Source: Gossypium raimondii (lineage: Eukaryota > Streptophyta > Magnoliopsida > Malvales > Malvaceae). From it: a DNA stretch of 64,000 nucleotides. This document shows, one piece after another, positions 47,280 to 57,924 of the stretch. Below the pieces are notes generated by a model, which was given only the letters and a program-made list of their open reading frames with translations, did no database searches and was not told where the DNA came from. Positions within the stretch are counted from its first letter, which is position 1, and every line of letters starts with the position of its first letter. Where the stretch lies: positions 11,555,874-11,619,873 of the forward strand of contig NC_068573.1 in the NCBI RefSeq assembly GCF_025698545.1. The letters run 5' to 3'. Both the position numbers and the translations under genes were made by a program.

Positions 47280-48530
47280 CAATTTGTAACATATATGTGT
47301 ATTATTATTCCCCTATTAACTTGACCCGGACTCGAACGGATACACGGATCTATCCAACACACAAATTTGACACCTAGTGCCTCATCAAAACGTCTGAAAT
47401 AAATAAATTACGCTTAGCGCTCATCGGTTTAACTAAAATAATAATTGTGCCCAACACTTGTCGGAACGTTCAAAAGAAAAATGCGCTGAGTGCTCATCGA
47501 CATATAGTTGAAATAACCCATAATCAACATATCCCACGGCATGCCAACTATATCCGACTTTGCCCAAACAGATAATAGATTAACCAATTATTCAATTCAA
47601 AATATAGCTCAATTTACATTTCATCATTTTCAATTTATCAAGCACTTCATCAATTCATATATAACATAACATGAGTTAACCCATTTTCAAGCCAATTCAC
47701 ATTTTTATCAAGTTACACTATTTTCAATTTTATTCAATTTAGTCTTCTATCTCGATAATTGATCAATACCACATCAATTCAATTAAATTAAATATTTTAA
47801 ACTCAACTCAATATCATACCATGCAAAAAAAAAATGCAACAATTGGAATGATTCGAATCAAAGAAATGCAAATAGGAAACTCCAAGCTATTCGTTGACGA
47901 CTTTAGCTTTTCCTTTCCCTCTCGAGGAATCCGGGTCGACGTTAGCTATGGATTAACACAAACATACAATACCATCAATATCCAACCAAATTCACAATCA
48001 ATTGCGATTTTATACAATTTTTACATTTTATTCAATTTAGTCCCTAAAATTGGGACAAACATAACTTTCAACTTAAAACTCCAAATTGAAATCCGATTTC
48101 ACTATTTTCCATTAGGGACCTCCTATTTCTTATTTCTACAGCCAAATTTACACTTTATGCAGTTTAGCCCCTAATGTACAAAACTTTCAATTAGCTTTAC
48201 AATTTGGCTCTTTTTCATCTCTAAGCTTAGAATCTATCAATTTAGCACCTAAAACTTCCAATTCTCAACTATGGCATCTTTCAAAAATTTAATGGTTTTA
48301 CAAATTGATACACGTGTTACCTAGATTAAGCTCCTATGATCTCAAAAACATAAAAAACGTAAGAAAAGAACTAAATTGAACTAACCAATTTATGGATTGA
48401 AAGCTTGAATGTGCGTCAATGGTGTTTCTTCTTCTTCATCATCTTTTTCTTCTTTAAGTTCGGGTGGAGAAGATGTATTTCTCTCCTCTCCCGCCGAACA
48501 AACATATATAGAAATAGTTTAGTTAATTTA
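47280..48530 (-). mobile_element. Degenerate Del/Tekay-like LTR fragment
   Basis: Contains the short diverged repeats often seen in these LTRs on the antisense strand: GACACCTAGTGCCTCATC, GCTTAGCGCTCATCGG, CAACACTTGTCGGAACG, TGAGTGCTCATCG (about 47370-47500). It also has several CAATTTAGTCCCTAAAATT-type phrases (48030-48180) and a GGATTGAAAGCTTGAATG segment. The ends are not definable. The 117-aa frame at 47821-48174 is repeat-derived. Confidence 0.55.
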
Positions 48531-48782
48531 GTAATTATCCTTAGTTTAGTTAAATAAACTTAATTAAACAATAATTAACACAAATTTAGAAATTCGTTGG
48601 TTTGAAAATTAATTGGTTTAATATTTAAAGGAGGAACTGATATTGACAAAATCAAGCAATCAAAAGAGGTAATTAGTTTAGTTAATTTAGTAATTATCCT
48701 TTCATCCCAACTTAATTAAACAATAATTAACACAAGTTTAGTAAATTTAGTAAATTTCAAAATTGAAAATTAATTGGTTTAT
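48515..48782. repeat. Imperfect direct repeat flanking a FIGL1 fragment
   Basis: The order TAGTTTAGTTAATTTAGTAA ... AATTAAACAATAATTAACACA ... GAAAATTAATTGGTTTA occurs at 48515-48620 and again at 48674-48782, with small differences. The FIGL1-like fragment lies between the two copies. Confidence 0.8.
48627..48664 (+). pseudogene. Fragment of FIGL1 exon 2
   Basis: 38 bp matching FIGL1 exon 2 (51847-51884) at 35 of 38 positions, same strand and frame ([13 protein letters not shown] against [13 protein letters not shown]). No other FIGL1 sequence is seen around it. Confidence 0.75.
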
Positions 48783-49533
48783 CAACACAAATTTGCATAC
48801 TAAATATATTTTGTCAAATGTATTATTTAATTATAGTTACTACTAAAACGACATAAATAACTTAATCAATATTCATTTTCATGAATAAATAAGATGCTTA
48901 AAACAATAAGTAACCCATGGAATCAAAACTTCAAAAGAAAGCTATCTCAAATATTTAAACCATATATCAAATTGATTTAATATTTAAAGATGTTATTGTT
49001 GAGAAAAGTGTAAAGATAGAGATCTAATCAAGTTGATATACTTTCATTATTCAATGTTAAGTCTTGATGATTTTATCAAGAAGTAAGCAAAGTAAACTCC
49101 CATAGTAGATCTTGAACTCAATCAAAATTTATTCAATAGCAAACTCTAAGAGTGGATCTAATCTTTCATAAACCTTAAGAACATAAAAATAAAATAAGTT
49201 AATCAAAACAATTATAATTAATCATGAATTAGTTAAGAAAATTAATCGATATGAAACATAAGAAACTTCCTATAAAACTTTGCGTCCTTTGTCAAATATC
49301 TTGAAAATCATGGAGGATAAAATTGATCGTCGATAAAAAAACTATCACTTAGAGCAAAATCATGCTAATGCATATTATAAATTAAGAGAATTGTAGAATG
49401 AACAAGATAGAATAATAGAAAAAAAATAAAAGGATAATTCAACTTTTACTTGGATACCAAAAAGCTTATACATGCCCTTTATTTACAGGGCCTCAATCAT
49501 TATAGGTTACAAACATATAATAAAGATAATTAC
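48783..49533. other. Intergenic, no gene seen
   Basis: AT-rich; nothing recognisable. Confidence 0.5.
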
Positions 49534-50120
49534 GGTCTGTTTGATTGACGGAATTGATTTTCCGGAAAATCATTTTCAACTTTTCCAGCGTTTGATTGGC
49601 GGAAAACATTTTCCATTTGGAAAATGAACTCCAAAACAAGGGAAAATGTGTTACATTTTAGGGAAAATGTCTTACCCTTTCAATTTCCGTAAGACATTTT
49701 CCGTGCTCTCCTCTCTATCGCCTCCTTTATTCCTTCCTTCATTTCCGGTAGAAAACTGCTTCTATTTATCGATTTTCCAGTAACTTGTTTTTTTTAACAC
49801 AATTACAAATAATTTATTTGATATTAGTTTTTTTCAATTTATAACGATTAATATTGTAGCTTAATAATTGAGTATTATTATAAATAAATCATTGCAATAT
49901 ATGTAAAAATAATTTAAAATATAAAAATTATTAATATATATTAATATATGTAAAACAACTTTTCCAAAAATATTTTCAAAAATCACAAGCAAAGCAGAAA
50001 ATATTTTACATGATTCAATCAAACACCGTAAAATATTTTCCAAGAAATCATTTTACAAAAAGTAAAACATTTTCCAGAAATCATTTTACGGAAAATATTT
50101 TACTGGCAATCAAACAGACC
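49534..50120. mobile_element. MITE with GGTCTGTTTGATTG termini, 587 bp
   Basis: The left end GGTCTGTTTGATTG and the right end CAATCAAACAGACC are perfect 14-bp inverted repeats, and similarity extends inward through repeated GGAAAA(T/C)ATTTTCC motifs. The GTTTGATTG end type is common in hAT-like plant MITEs. I could not find a matching 8-bp duplication (ATAATTAC versus CTTAAAGT). No transposase is present. Confidence 0.75.
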
Positions 50121-50399
50121 CTTAAAGTGCGCTATAAATTCTTTAAGAGCTACAAGAGATACAAAAGAATAAATTTAGGGGTTTTGAGAGTTTACCAACA
50201 TCCATTTATCAATGGATTTACGATATATATCTTATTCTTTTGATATAAAATAATCAAATAAAAACTAGTTTTAAATAAATAATAATAAAATAATAAACAA
50301 GTTTTAATTGATTTATTAAATGAACTTGATCATAAATATAAATAAATTAAATAAACTTTACCTTAAAATCTTATTTTAAAGGACAAAAACCAAAATTTT

Positions 50400-50865
50400 C
50401 GTCACACTATTTTAATTTACCTATTTGATAATTTAGCACACCCCCTCCCTTACACTCTTTGTTTAACAAAATGGCCAAAAAATGGAACTTTTCATCATAC
50501 TCTTTAAATTTACCTATTTGATAATTGAGCAATGAGCACACCCCCTCCATTACACTCTTTGTGTAGCATAAATGGTCAAAAAAACTGAATTTTTCATCAA
50601 GACTCTTTAAATTTACTTATTTGGTAATTTAGCACACCCCCTTCCTTACATTCTTTATTTAACAAAAATGGAATTTTTCATCATACACTTTAAATTTACC
50701 TATTTGATAATTGAGCACACCCCTCCCTTTCACTCATTATTTAACATAAATGATAAAAAAACTAAATTTTTCATCAAACTCTTTTAATTTATCTATTTGA
50801 TAATTGAGCACACATCTTCCTTAACCCTTTTATTTAACATAAATAGTAAAAATACCCAATATTTC
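50400..50865 (+). repeat. Minisatellite upstream of FIGL1, about 5 units of 85-115 bp
   Basis: Each unit has TTTAAATTTACCTATTTGATAA, GAGCACACCCCCTCC, TTACACTCTTTGTTTAAC and AAATTTTTCATCA. A further partial copy (TTTAATTTGCCTATTTGATAATTGA) lies at 51150-51175, about 120 bp before the FIGL1 start codon. Confidence 0.85.
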
Positions 50866-51292
50866 ATCACACTTTTTTTTTGGTGAAAACTTAGTTAAAC
50901 TAAAAAAGTAAACAAAAACTTAAATCTACCTTCTTACTCAACAACTGTTTCTAAAATTTGTTCAGACTCTCTGTTTAAATTTTTAGATGGATCCCACGCA
51001 TGGAAATTGATATACTCTCTTGCCCAACAAATAAATATTTTGATAGTCTTTGTTAAACTTCATGATAAACCTTAAAATTTTTTTTTATTTTATTTTTCCA
51101 TACACGCTCCAAGGCAGGCTAAGGAATTTTAGCCCATGGCAGCCACTCTTTTAATTTGCCTATTTGATAATTGAATTTAAAGCGAGGCAAAGCCAGAAAG
51201 TAGCGGGAAAATTAAAAAACCCAACCCCATTTTAATTCTCTTTCTTCTCCTTTGCAACCAAAAAGCAGGAAAAAGAAGGGAGAGAAAAGAAA
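50866..51292 (+). promoter_or_regulatory. Proximal upstream region of FIGL1
   Basis: Contains the likely promoter and leader by position. It is purine-rich just before the ATG (GGAGAGAAAAGAAA). No certain TATA box is seen. Confidence 0.4.
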
Positions 51293-54200
51293 ATGGAAGA
51301 ATCGAAATCCAAAGAGAAAATTTGTTGGAGAAAAGAAGTAGATCAGAACTTAAAGCGGCTCCAATCACTGCTCTTCGGCGCCGAGCTCTGTCTCGAGAAG
51401 CGGGAATTCCCGGAGGCTCAGCTCCTCTTGCTTCGGCTTCTCGGCTTCCTCGATTCCTTCTCTCACTCCGAAGTCGATCGGACCTTCACACGTCCCATTC
51501 GTGACGACGTTGTCTCTAAGCTCGACTCGGCTCGCCGTGCCCTGGTCCAAGAATCTGATCGGTATTTATGCATACTCATGAATTAAATTTTAGGTCTCTA
51601 AACCTATTTGTTGTTCAATTGAATAAGCTGAAATTCTAGTATAATTGTTTTCTTCGATATTTTTTGCTATTAGCTGCTTTATTTTATTTCCAATGAAGAT
51701 TGATTATAGGGAACCTTTTTGGTTTAATGTTAATATTACGCATTTAGATCTTGATCTTTGTTGTTGATAAAGTGTACTAAGAATCGTGTACTTCCAGCCG
51801 AGCATTTGAGCAAGCAGGTAAAGCTCCTGGTTGTGTTTTTGGGATGAAAGGAGGTATTGATATCGACAAAATCAAGCAATCAAAGTATTTCTGTACGCAG
51901 CTTCAGCAATCTAAGGGAAAGGTTCTAAATGAATTGGTATATCAATTTACCTGCAATTTTGTTCTGTAAAAATATTCATTATGTCATATTTATATGCATT
52001 TGGAGTTCCTTTCTGAAACAAAGCCCATATATTGCAAGTAGTCTTTTTTTTTTTTTTAAATTTTTATAAATAACCTGTGCTCTGACTGTTTTTCAGGGAG
52101 GACAACAAGATAAGTTTATTAACAAGCCGTCTAAAGCTATGACACAGGCCAAGTTGACATCTCTGTATGGAAACAAAATTACAAGAGCAAATAATTGCTC
52201 ATACAAAAGTTCTTTGGACTCCAAAAATAGCAGTTCCAAAGATTGTTTTATAGTGGAAAATGGCCATTCTTATCACAACTTTCCTAGGGGACATAGTGTT
52301 TCAAACTTTGCCAAAGTTGAAGAGGAAGAAAGAGTACATGGAAATAGCTTTGGGACAAAGCGTGCATATAAAGAAATCTGTAGCCCCAGAAACAACACTG
52401 CAAGGTCACCGCCAAGCAATGAAGAATTTAATGCTGATATTTCGGGGAATGCGTTTGTAACAGCAAGAGCAAAACTGGTATAATACAAAGCATTGGAGAT
52501 TTGGCATGTATAACTGCCAATTGTTCCAATATTTTTCCTGAAGCATTTGGAAGTCAAATTTGTTTTACATGTTCTTGCCTTACTCGCATACATTCCATTA
52601 TTGATCCCTTTCTTATAGGAAATGGATGTGAGACAAAAACGAGGGCTGGCTGGTTCTCCAAGTGCTTCTGTCTCCCCACAGAATGATACCAATTTCAGTT
52701 CTAGAGGTTATGGTACAAAATCCTATGGGGTTTCGCGACGTGGAGTTCGTGGTAATTTTGTACCCCCCATAAGATCTAATGGTGGCAGCATTGGAAATGT
52801 GACATCACGGATTGGTGGAAAGAGTGATGATGCATTAGATGACTCAACAAGGACATGGTGAGTGATGTAAATTCTTCAAAGGAAAAATGCAATTTAAGTT
52901 ATTTCCTTGTGCATTGCCCATGCTCCTATGATAATGAATAAGTATTGAAATTTCATTATCTGGTCTGGAAGGAGATTCAACCGTGTAAGGTTTCTTTTGA
53001 TAAAAGAATTTCTTACAGATAAACAAGCTGTAATGCCTTCATAGACATGTATTAATCTGATCTTAGGAATTACTTTTTGCTCATATCACAAGGATCTGTT
53101 TTCAAATATTATATGGAATGGCATAACTGAGACGTCTTATGTTGTCTCTTCACTTGTTTTAATGGTTATACGTCCAGCTTGGAACTTCTTTGTGGTCCTG
53201 ATGGTGAACTTCCAGAAAAACTAAGGAATTTGGAACCTCTCCTTATAGAGCACGTCAGCAATGAGATCATGGATCGAGACCCAAACGTCCGATGGGAAGA
53301 TATTGGTATTATAAGATACATGAAACTTGCTTTTCGGTTTCATCTTTGGTTGAACTTTGTGCTCATCTAAAAATCTCTCTACTTTTATGTTTCTCCTAAA
53401 AATGTTGCAGCCGGCTTGGAGCATGCCAAAAAATGTGTGACAGAGATGGTAATATGGCCTTTATTACGTCCCGACATATTTAGAGGCTGTCGCTCTCCTG
53501 GAAGAGGTCTTCTTCTCTTCGGTCCCCCGGTAAATATCTTTTAGTTCTCTAAAAAGTAAATGTTCGTATCATGGGTTTATGACTTCTCAGTGAACACCTA
53601 TTATACTACAGGGAACAGGCAAAACAATGATTGGAAAAGCTATAGCTGGTGAAGCAAAAGCCACATTTTTCTACATATCTGCTAGTTCATTGACAAGCAA
53701 GTGGGTATGTTTCTGGCCCCTGTTTATCTTTAGCAATACATTGCACGTCTTTTTGAAATGCTGCAAGGCTTGTAACTTGTAACTCTAACATCCGCAGTAA
53801 GAATGTAGATTGAAATTTCTTAAGTTGCTCCGAACATTTTTCCAGAGGTTACTCTTTACTTTATCCTCTACCAGAGATTATATTGAATAAACTATAATGG
53901 GTAGCATGGCACTGGTGAATGCAGATTGGAGAGGGTGAAAAGCTAGTGAGGGCGCTTTTTGGAGTGGCTAGTTGTCGTCAGCCGGCTGTTATTTTTGTTG
54001 ATGAAATAGATTCACTTCTATCTCAGGTTAGGTTTACCTTATTGCTCGTAAAGACAAACTTGATTTGGTATCAGGTGACCTTTGACTGCAGTACTGTTTT
54101 TCTCAGATGATTGGGTATTTGGTCACACTTGATGATGAATTTATGTAAATAAAGAAGGAGCAATTTTCTTTTGATTGATAAAATTTTCATTTCTTTTAAT

Positions 54201-55321
54201 TTTTCCAGCCAGTGAAGTGTTCTTCTAAAAGGTTATTTTATTGTGGTTACAGCGTAAGTCAGAAGGTGAGCATGAATCAAGTAGAAGGCTCAAGACACAG
54301 TTCCTCATTGAAATGGAAGGCTTTGATAGTGGCAGTGAGCAGATTCTTCTTATAGGTATTGTTGAAATTATTAATTCATATATGTTTGTTGGCAAATGGC
54401 AAAGGCCTCATTAAATGGACCTCCTATAGGAAATAAGAGCTTTGGAACTCTACTAAATACTTAATTCTTTCTTGGTTAGAAGAAAACTTGTTCAATTGTA
54501 CGATAATTATGATTGCATCTGATAAGAATGAAGTAAATATGAAGATACATTCAACATTTCAATTTTTGGATCGGGCTTCAATCTCTTCAAATATGGTGAG
54601 TCGTATCAAGCAATTGTATTACATATTTGTATGATCCAGGAGCAACAAATAGACCTCAGGAACTAGATGAAGCAGCAAGGAGACGACTTACCAAGAGACT
54701 CTACATTCCCCTTCCTTCATCAGGTGCAACTTACATTTCTTATCTAATCTTACTTCATCCATTTATGGCAAAGAATTCTTTTCTGAATCAGTTTAACCGG
54801 TAATGAAGAAGCAAGAGCCTGGATTGTTCGTAGTCTGTTGGAGAAGGATGGACTGTTCAAGCTCTCAGAAGAGGACATCAGTGCCATATGCAGGTTAACT
54901 AAAGGTTAGCTTATCTTCTCTTGGCTGTTGAGCTGCTTTGTTTTACCTTAGCTATCGTTTTGAAATTGCGTTGTTCGGTACCTTTGCTTTGCAGGCTACT
55001 CAGGATCTGATATGAAAAACTTAGTAAAAGATGCATCTATGGGACCTCTTAGAGAGGCTCTAAGACAAGGCATAGAAATTACACAGCTGAAGAGAGAGGA
55101 TATGCGGCCTGTAACCCTTCAGGTAATGGACATTCAAAGTCTGCACTAGAAAGCACACATGTCTACGAGGTAAAACTTTTCATCAGCTTAATCATTTATA
55201 ACTCGTCTTCTTAATGTAGGATTTCGAGAATGCATTACAAGAGGTAAGGCCCTCAGTTTCTATGAACGAATTAGGTACATATGAAGAATGGAACAAACAA
55301 TTTGGAAGCTTATCGCTCTAA
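51293..55321 (+). CDS. FIGL1: FIDGETIN-LIKE 1 AAA-ATPase, 13 exons, 660 aa
   Basis: Exons: 51293-51561, 51798-51936, 52097-52477, 52619-52857, 53178-53305, 53411-53529, 53612-53704, 53925-54026, 54253-54355, 54640-54723, 54809-54904, 54995-55122, 55220-55321. All introns are GT-AG and all phases agree (1,983 nt with stop). An N-terminal helical region is followed by a low-complexity middle with FVTA at about residue 256 (like the FxxA RAD51-binding motif). The AAA domain has Walker A GPPGTGKT (about 423-430, split by an intron), Walker B IFVDEID (about 480-486), [10 protein letters not shown] and the arginine-finger segment [10 protein letters not shown]. The Vps4-type end is [22 protein letters not shown]1 limits meiotic crossovers in Arabidopsis by acting on RAD51/DMC1 strand invasion. 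The acceptor of exon 11 (TAATGAAG) has a weak pyrimidine tract but is required by the frame. The gene looks intact. Confidence 0.95.
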
Positions 55322-55897
55322 TGCTTGAACAAGGAAACAAAAGAAAACGGAGAATGTTTGGCAGAAAAAGAACTACGATAGTAATTTCCATTAATTTCCA
55401 GTTAATTTCCATTAACTCGAAAATAAATCATCCTAGATTTGCAGCATTGGTTCGTTTTCTCGTTTCTTTGTGTCAAAACAAGAAGAGTGAAATAAACCTC
55501 AATCTAGTTAAAGCAAGAGCTTGAGTTATAATGGTTCTTTTGAATATTGAAACAGGGAAGTTAATCAAAGGGGAGGAGAAATAGGTAAGGTTAATCTTCA
55601 AGAATCAATTCAGGTGACTTAAATAGTTCCAAACACTCGTGCATGTGATGTAGCATTCTGACTAGGAATTGAAGATAATTATCTATGTTCAGCTTCTACA
55701 GTCACAGATTTGTCCCCTGAAGGATAATCACATGATTTTGATAAATGGTCTTGATCGATGCAAATGGTTATGATTAAATATTTGATGAAGATTTTATATT
55801 ATGTGTTTGTTTTAGCTAAGCATTTTCTCCTAACTATAATACAGATGAAACATAATGGCATATTAGCATCTTACATTGAATCACTAATTTTTGCTTT
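55322..55897. other. Shared 3' region between FIGL1 and CYP94
   Basis: The two genes converge here with 576 bp between stop codons. The tract must hold both 3' untranslated regions. The open frame at 55288-55524 is an out-of-frame continuation of FIGL1 exon 13 and not a gene. Confidence 0.6.
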
Positions 55898-57430
55898 TTA
55901 TCTTGAATGATCTCTTTTCTGAATCACAACCTTTAGTCCTCCAGCCATATGAGCTGTCAAGAGTGGCATGAAGACTGGCTTTTCTGAAACAACCAGTTTG
56001 ATTTCAAACTGTCTAAGTATGGAAGCCGCCACATAGTTCATCTGAATGAAAGCCATTTCCTTCCCAAGACAAACTCTTGGACCGGCCTGAAAAACTGGGA
56101 ACTTGTATGGACAAACCTTCTTTAGTGATCCTTCATGGTAGCTTGTTGGTTCGACAAACCATCGGCTTGGTTTGAATTCATACCAGTCTTCCCCCCACAA
56201 TGCTTCCATCCTCCCCATTCCGTAGGGAAAATAGGTCACCCTATCTCCTGCCTGGACCGGAGTGCCATCAGGCAACAAGTCATCCGCCATGGCATGCTTG
56301 GAGTCCCAGGGCACTGGTGGATAAAGCCTCATGGATTCACAAAGAGATGCTTTTAACAATTTAAGTTCCTTATTCAATGATTCATAATCTAACAAGATTT
56401 TCTCCCTATTGTTTATCTCTTTCACAAGCTCTTTCTCTATAACTGGATGGCAGGAAAGCAACCAGAAGAGCCATGTCATTGCTGCTGAAGTTGTATCCCT
56501 TCCTGCCATGATGAAGCTTATGACCATATCTCTTGTCACTTCCTTATCATTGCCTGCTGATATCAACCTTGACAAGAGGTCTTCACCATGATTCTCTCCA
56601 CTTTCATCAATCTTTCTCTTCTTGCCACGAATGATTCCCTCAACATATGTACGGACTTCCTCCACGGCATTCTTGAGCCGTTTCTCTGATCTGACCCCAA
56701 CCCATTTCTTAACCTTCCAAACCAAGAACAAAGGAGCTGCTCCACGCTTGGCGGATATCTTTGATGCCGTGTCGAAAGCTTCATTGAGAGGCGAAACAGG
56801 CTGAGAAGGATCTAAACAACAACGATCCACCCCTAACGAGACCTTGCAGATCATATTAAACGCAAGTCTTTTTAGCAACTCCTGCAGGTCCACCACTTCT
56901 GATGTCTCAGCTAATGACTCTAACAAAGGTAACAAATTATTTTCGACCTCGTCCTTCAATGTACTCATCATAAATTCTCTCAAAAAACTGGTGCTGAAAA
57001 CATGGCTTGCTAACTTCCTTTGCATCCGCCAAAGCTCACCATCCACATTGAATATCCCGTAGCCAAGAAAATCACCTAGTATTTCAGTGAAAGGCTTGCC
57101 TTTAGGGAAATTATTGAAGTTGGTTTTCAGCACGTATTCAACATTCTTAGAGTTTGTTGTCACGATAGTTCTTGGAGCACCGAACCGGTTGATGACAACT
57201 GTATTTGTGGCTGATTCTGTGAGGAGCTCCGTATACCAATCTAACAAACGATGGCGGTTTTTATAGAAGGAAATCAAGCAGCCGAGTATAGGATATGTTG
57301 GGGGGCCATCTGCTGGCAATTTTGGTGCTTTGCAGATTTTACATAACATTACATGCAACCAAGAGAAAAACACTGATATGAACACAAACTTGAGGGTCGG
57401 AACACTAAAGAGGGACGTTAATATTTCCAT
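55898..57430 (-). CDS. Cytochrome P450, CYP94 family, 510 aa
   Basis: An intact single-exon gene, as is usual for CYP94. An N-terminal hydrophobic anchor (about residues 8-30) precedes the hinge KLPADGPPTYPILG, so it is placed in the ER membrane. FLGYGIFNVDGELWRMQRKL (helix C) matches the CYP94/CYP86 clan. The I-helix is IMAGRDTTSA (about 305-315), the ExxR motif is ESMRLYPPVPWDSK (about 364), the PERF region is FKPSRW, and the heme loop is FQAGPRVCLGKEMAF with its Cys at about 454. CYP94 enzymes hydroxylate fatty acids at the omega position, and CYP94B/C members also oxidise jasmonoyl-isoleucine. The sequence reads as CYP94A/B-like, and the subfamily and substrate are not settled. The start at 57430 gives a normal N-terminus. 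Confidence 0.94.
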   Translation of the reverse strand: MEILTSLFSVPTLKFVFISVFFSWLHVMLCKICKAPKLPADGPPTYPILGCLISFYKNRHRLLDWYTELLTESATNTVVINRFGAPRTIVTTNSKNVEYVLKTNFNNFPKGKPFTEILGDFLGYGIFNVDGELWRMQRKLASHVFSTSFLREFMMSTLKDEVENNLLPLLESLAETSEVVDLQELLKRLAFNMICKVSLGVDRCCLDPSQPVSPLNEAFDTASKISAKRGAAPLFLVWKVKKWVGVRSEKRLKNAVEEVRTYVEGIIRGKKRKIDESGENHGEDLLSRLISAGNDKEVTRDMVISFIMAGRDTTSAAMTWLFWLLSCHPVIEKELVKEINNREKILLDYESLNKELKLLKASLCESMRLYPPVPWDSKHAMADDLLPDGTPVQAGDRVTYFPYGMGRMEALWGEDWYEFKPSRWFVEPTSYHEGSLKKVCPYKFPVFQAGPRVCLGKEMAFIQMNYVAASILRQFEIKLVVSEKPVFMPLLTAHMAGGLKVVIQKRDHSR

Positions 57431-57556
57431 GGTAGCCTAAAGATTAACTGATGGTTCTGCAAACTAGAATTTGAGGAGATTTATGAGAAATATATCAGCT
57501 TTTCAGCTGCCAGTGCTGTTCGTTTTAGAAAAAAAAAGTATATGTTTTTGTAGTAA
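57431..57556 (-). promoter_or_regulatory. Proximal upstream region of CYP94
   Basis: Only 126 bp lie between the P450 start codon and a MITE-like element. On the minus strand, TGATATATTTC and CATAAATC near 57480-57500 are weak TATA candidates. Confidence 0.35.
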
Positions 57557-57924
57557 GGGATAAATCTCAAAAGTATACATCAATTTTGATTGAATGTGCA
57601 ATTGTGTACATGAATTTTAATTTGATGCAATCATACACGCGAAACTCTAAATTGTGGTTTAAATATATACTTGAAATTTTAATTTTGATTTAATCATGCA
57701 CATTTAAAGAAATAAATATATCAATTTATTTTTATGCTGAATAAATATAATTATTTATTTATGCAATATATAAACATAAAATCATGTTATATTAATAATT
57801 GTGTTAATAATTTACAAGAATTGAATTAAATCAAGATTTTATGTATAAAATTATACAAAATCAAAATTCATGTATATAATTACATATTAAATCATAGTTC
57901 ATGTATAGTTTTGAGATATATCCC
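57557..57924. mobile_element. MITE-like inverted-repeat element, 368 bp
   Basis: The left end GGGATAAATCTCAAAAGTATACAT and the complement of the right end GGGATATATCTCAAAACTATACAT are inverted repeats with two mismatches. Repeated CATGAATTTTAATTT-like segments occur inside. No clear target duplication and no coding capacity. It lies in the CYP94 promoter region. Confidence 0.7.

Noticed and set aside
47821..48174. 117-aa plus-strand frame
   Set aside because: Contains LTR phrases such as CAATTTAGTCCCTAAAATT; repeat-derived.
49534..50120. 8-bp duplication to prove a hAT origin
   Set aside because: Flanks ATAATTAC and CTTAAAGT do not match, so the class remains provisional.
55288..55524. 78-aa frame overlapping the FIGL1 end
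   Set aside because: Out of frame with FIGL1 exon 13, with no domain; it is 3' untranslated sequence.
21883..57430. SDR and P450 as a biosynthetic gene cluster
   Set aside because: They are 33 kb apart, separated by housekeeping-type genes and transposons, and CYP94 is a fatty-acid-type hydroxylase; no link is visible.
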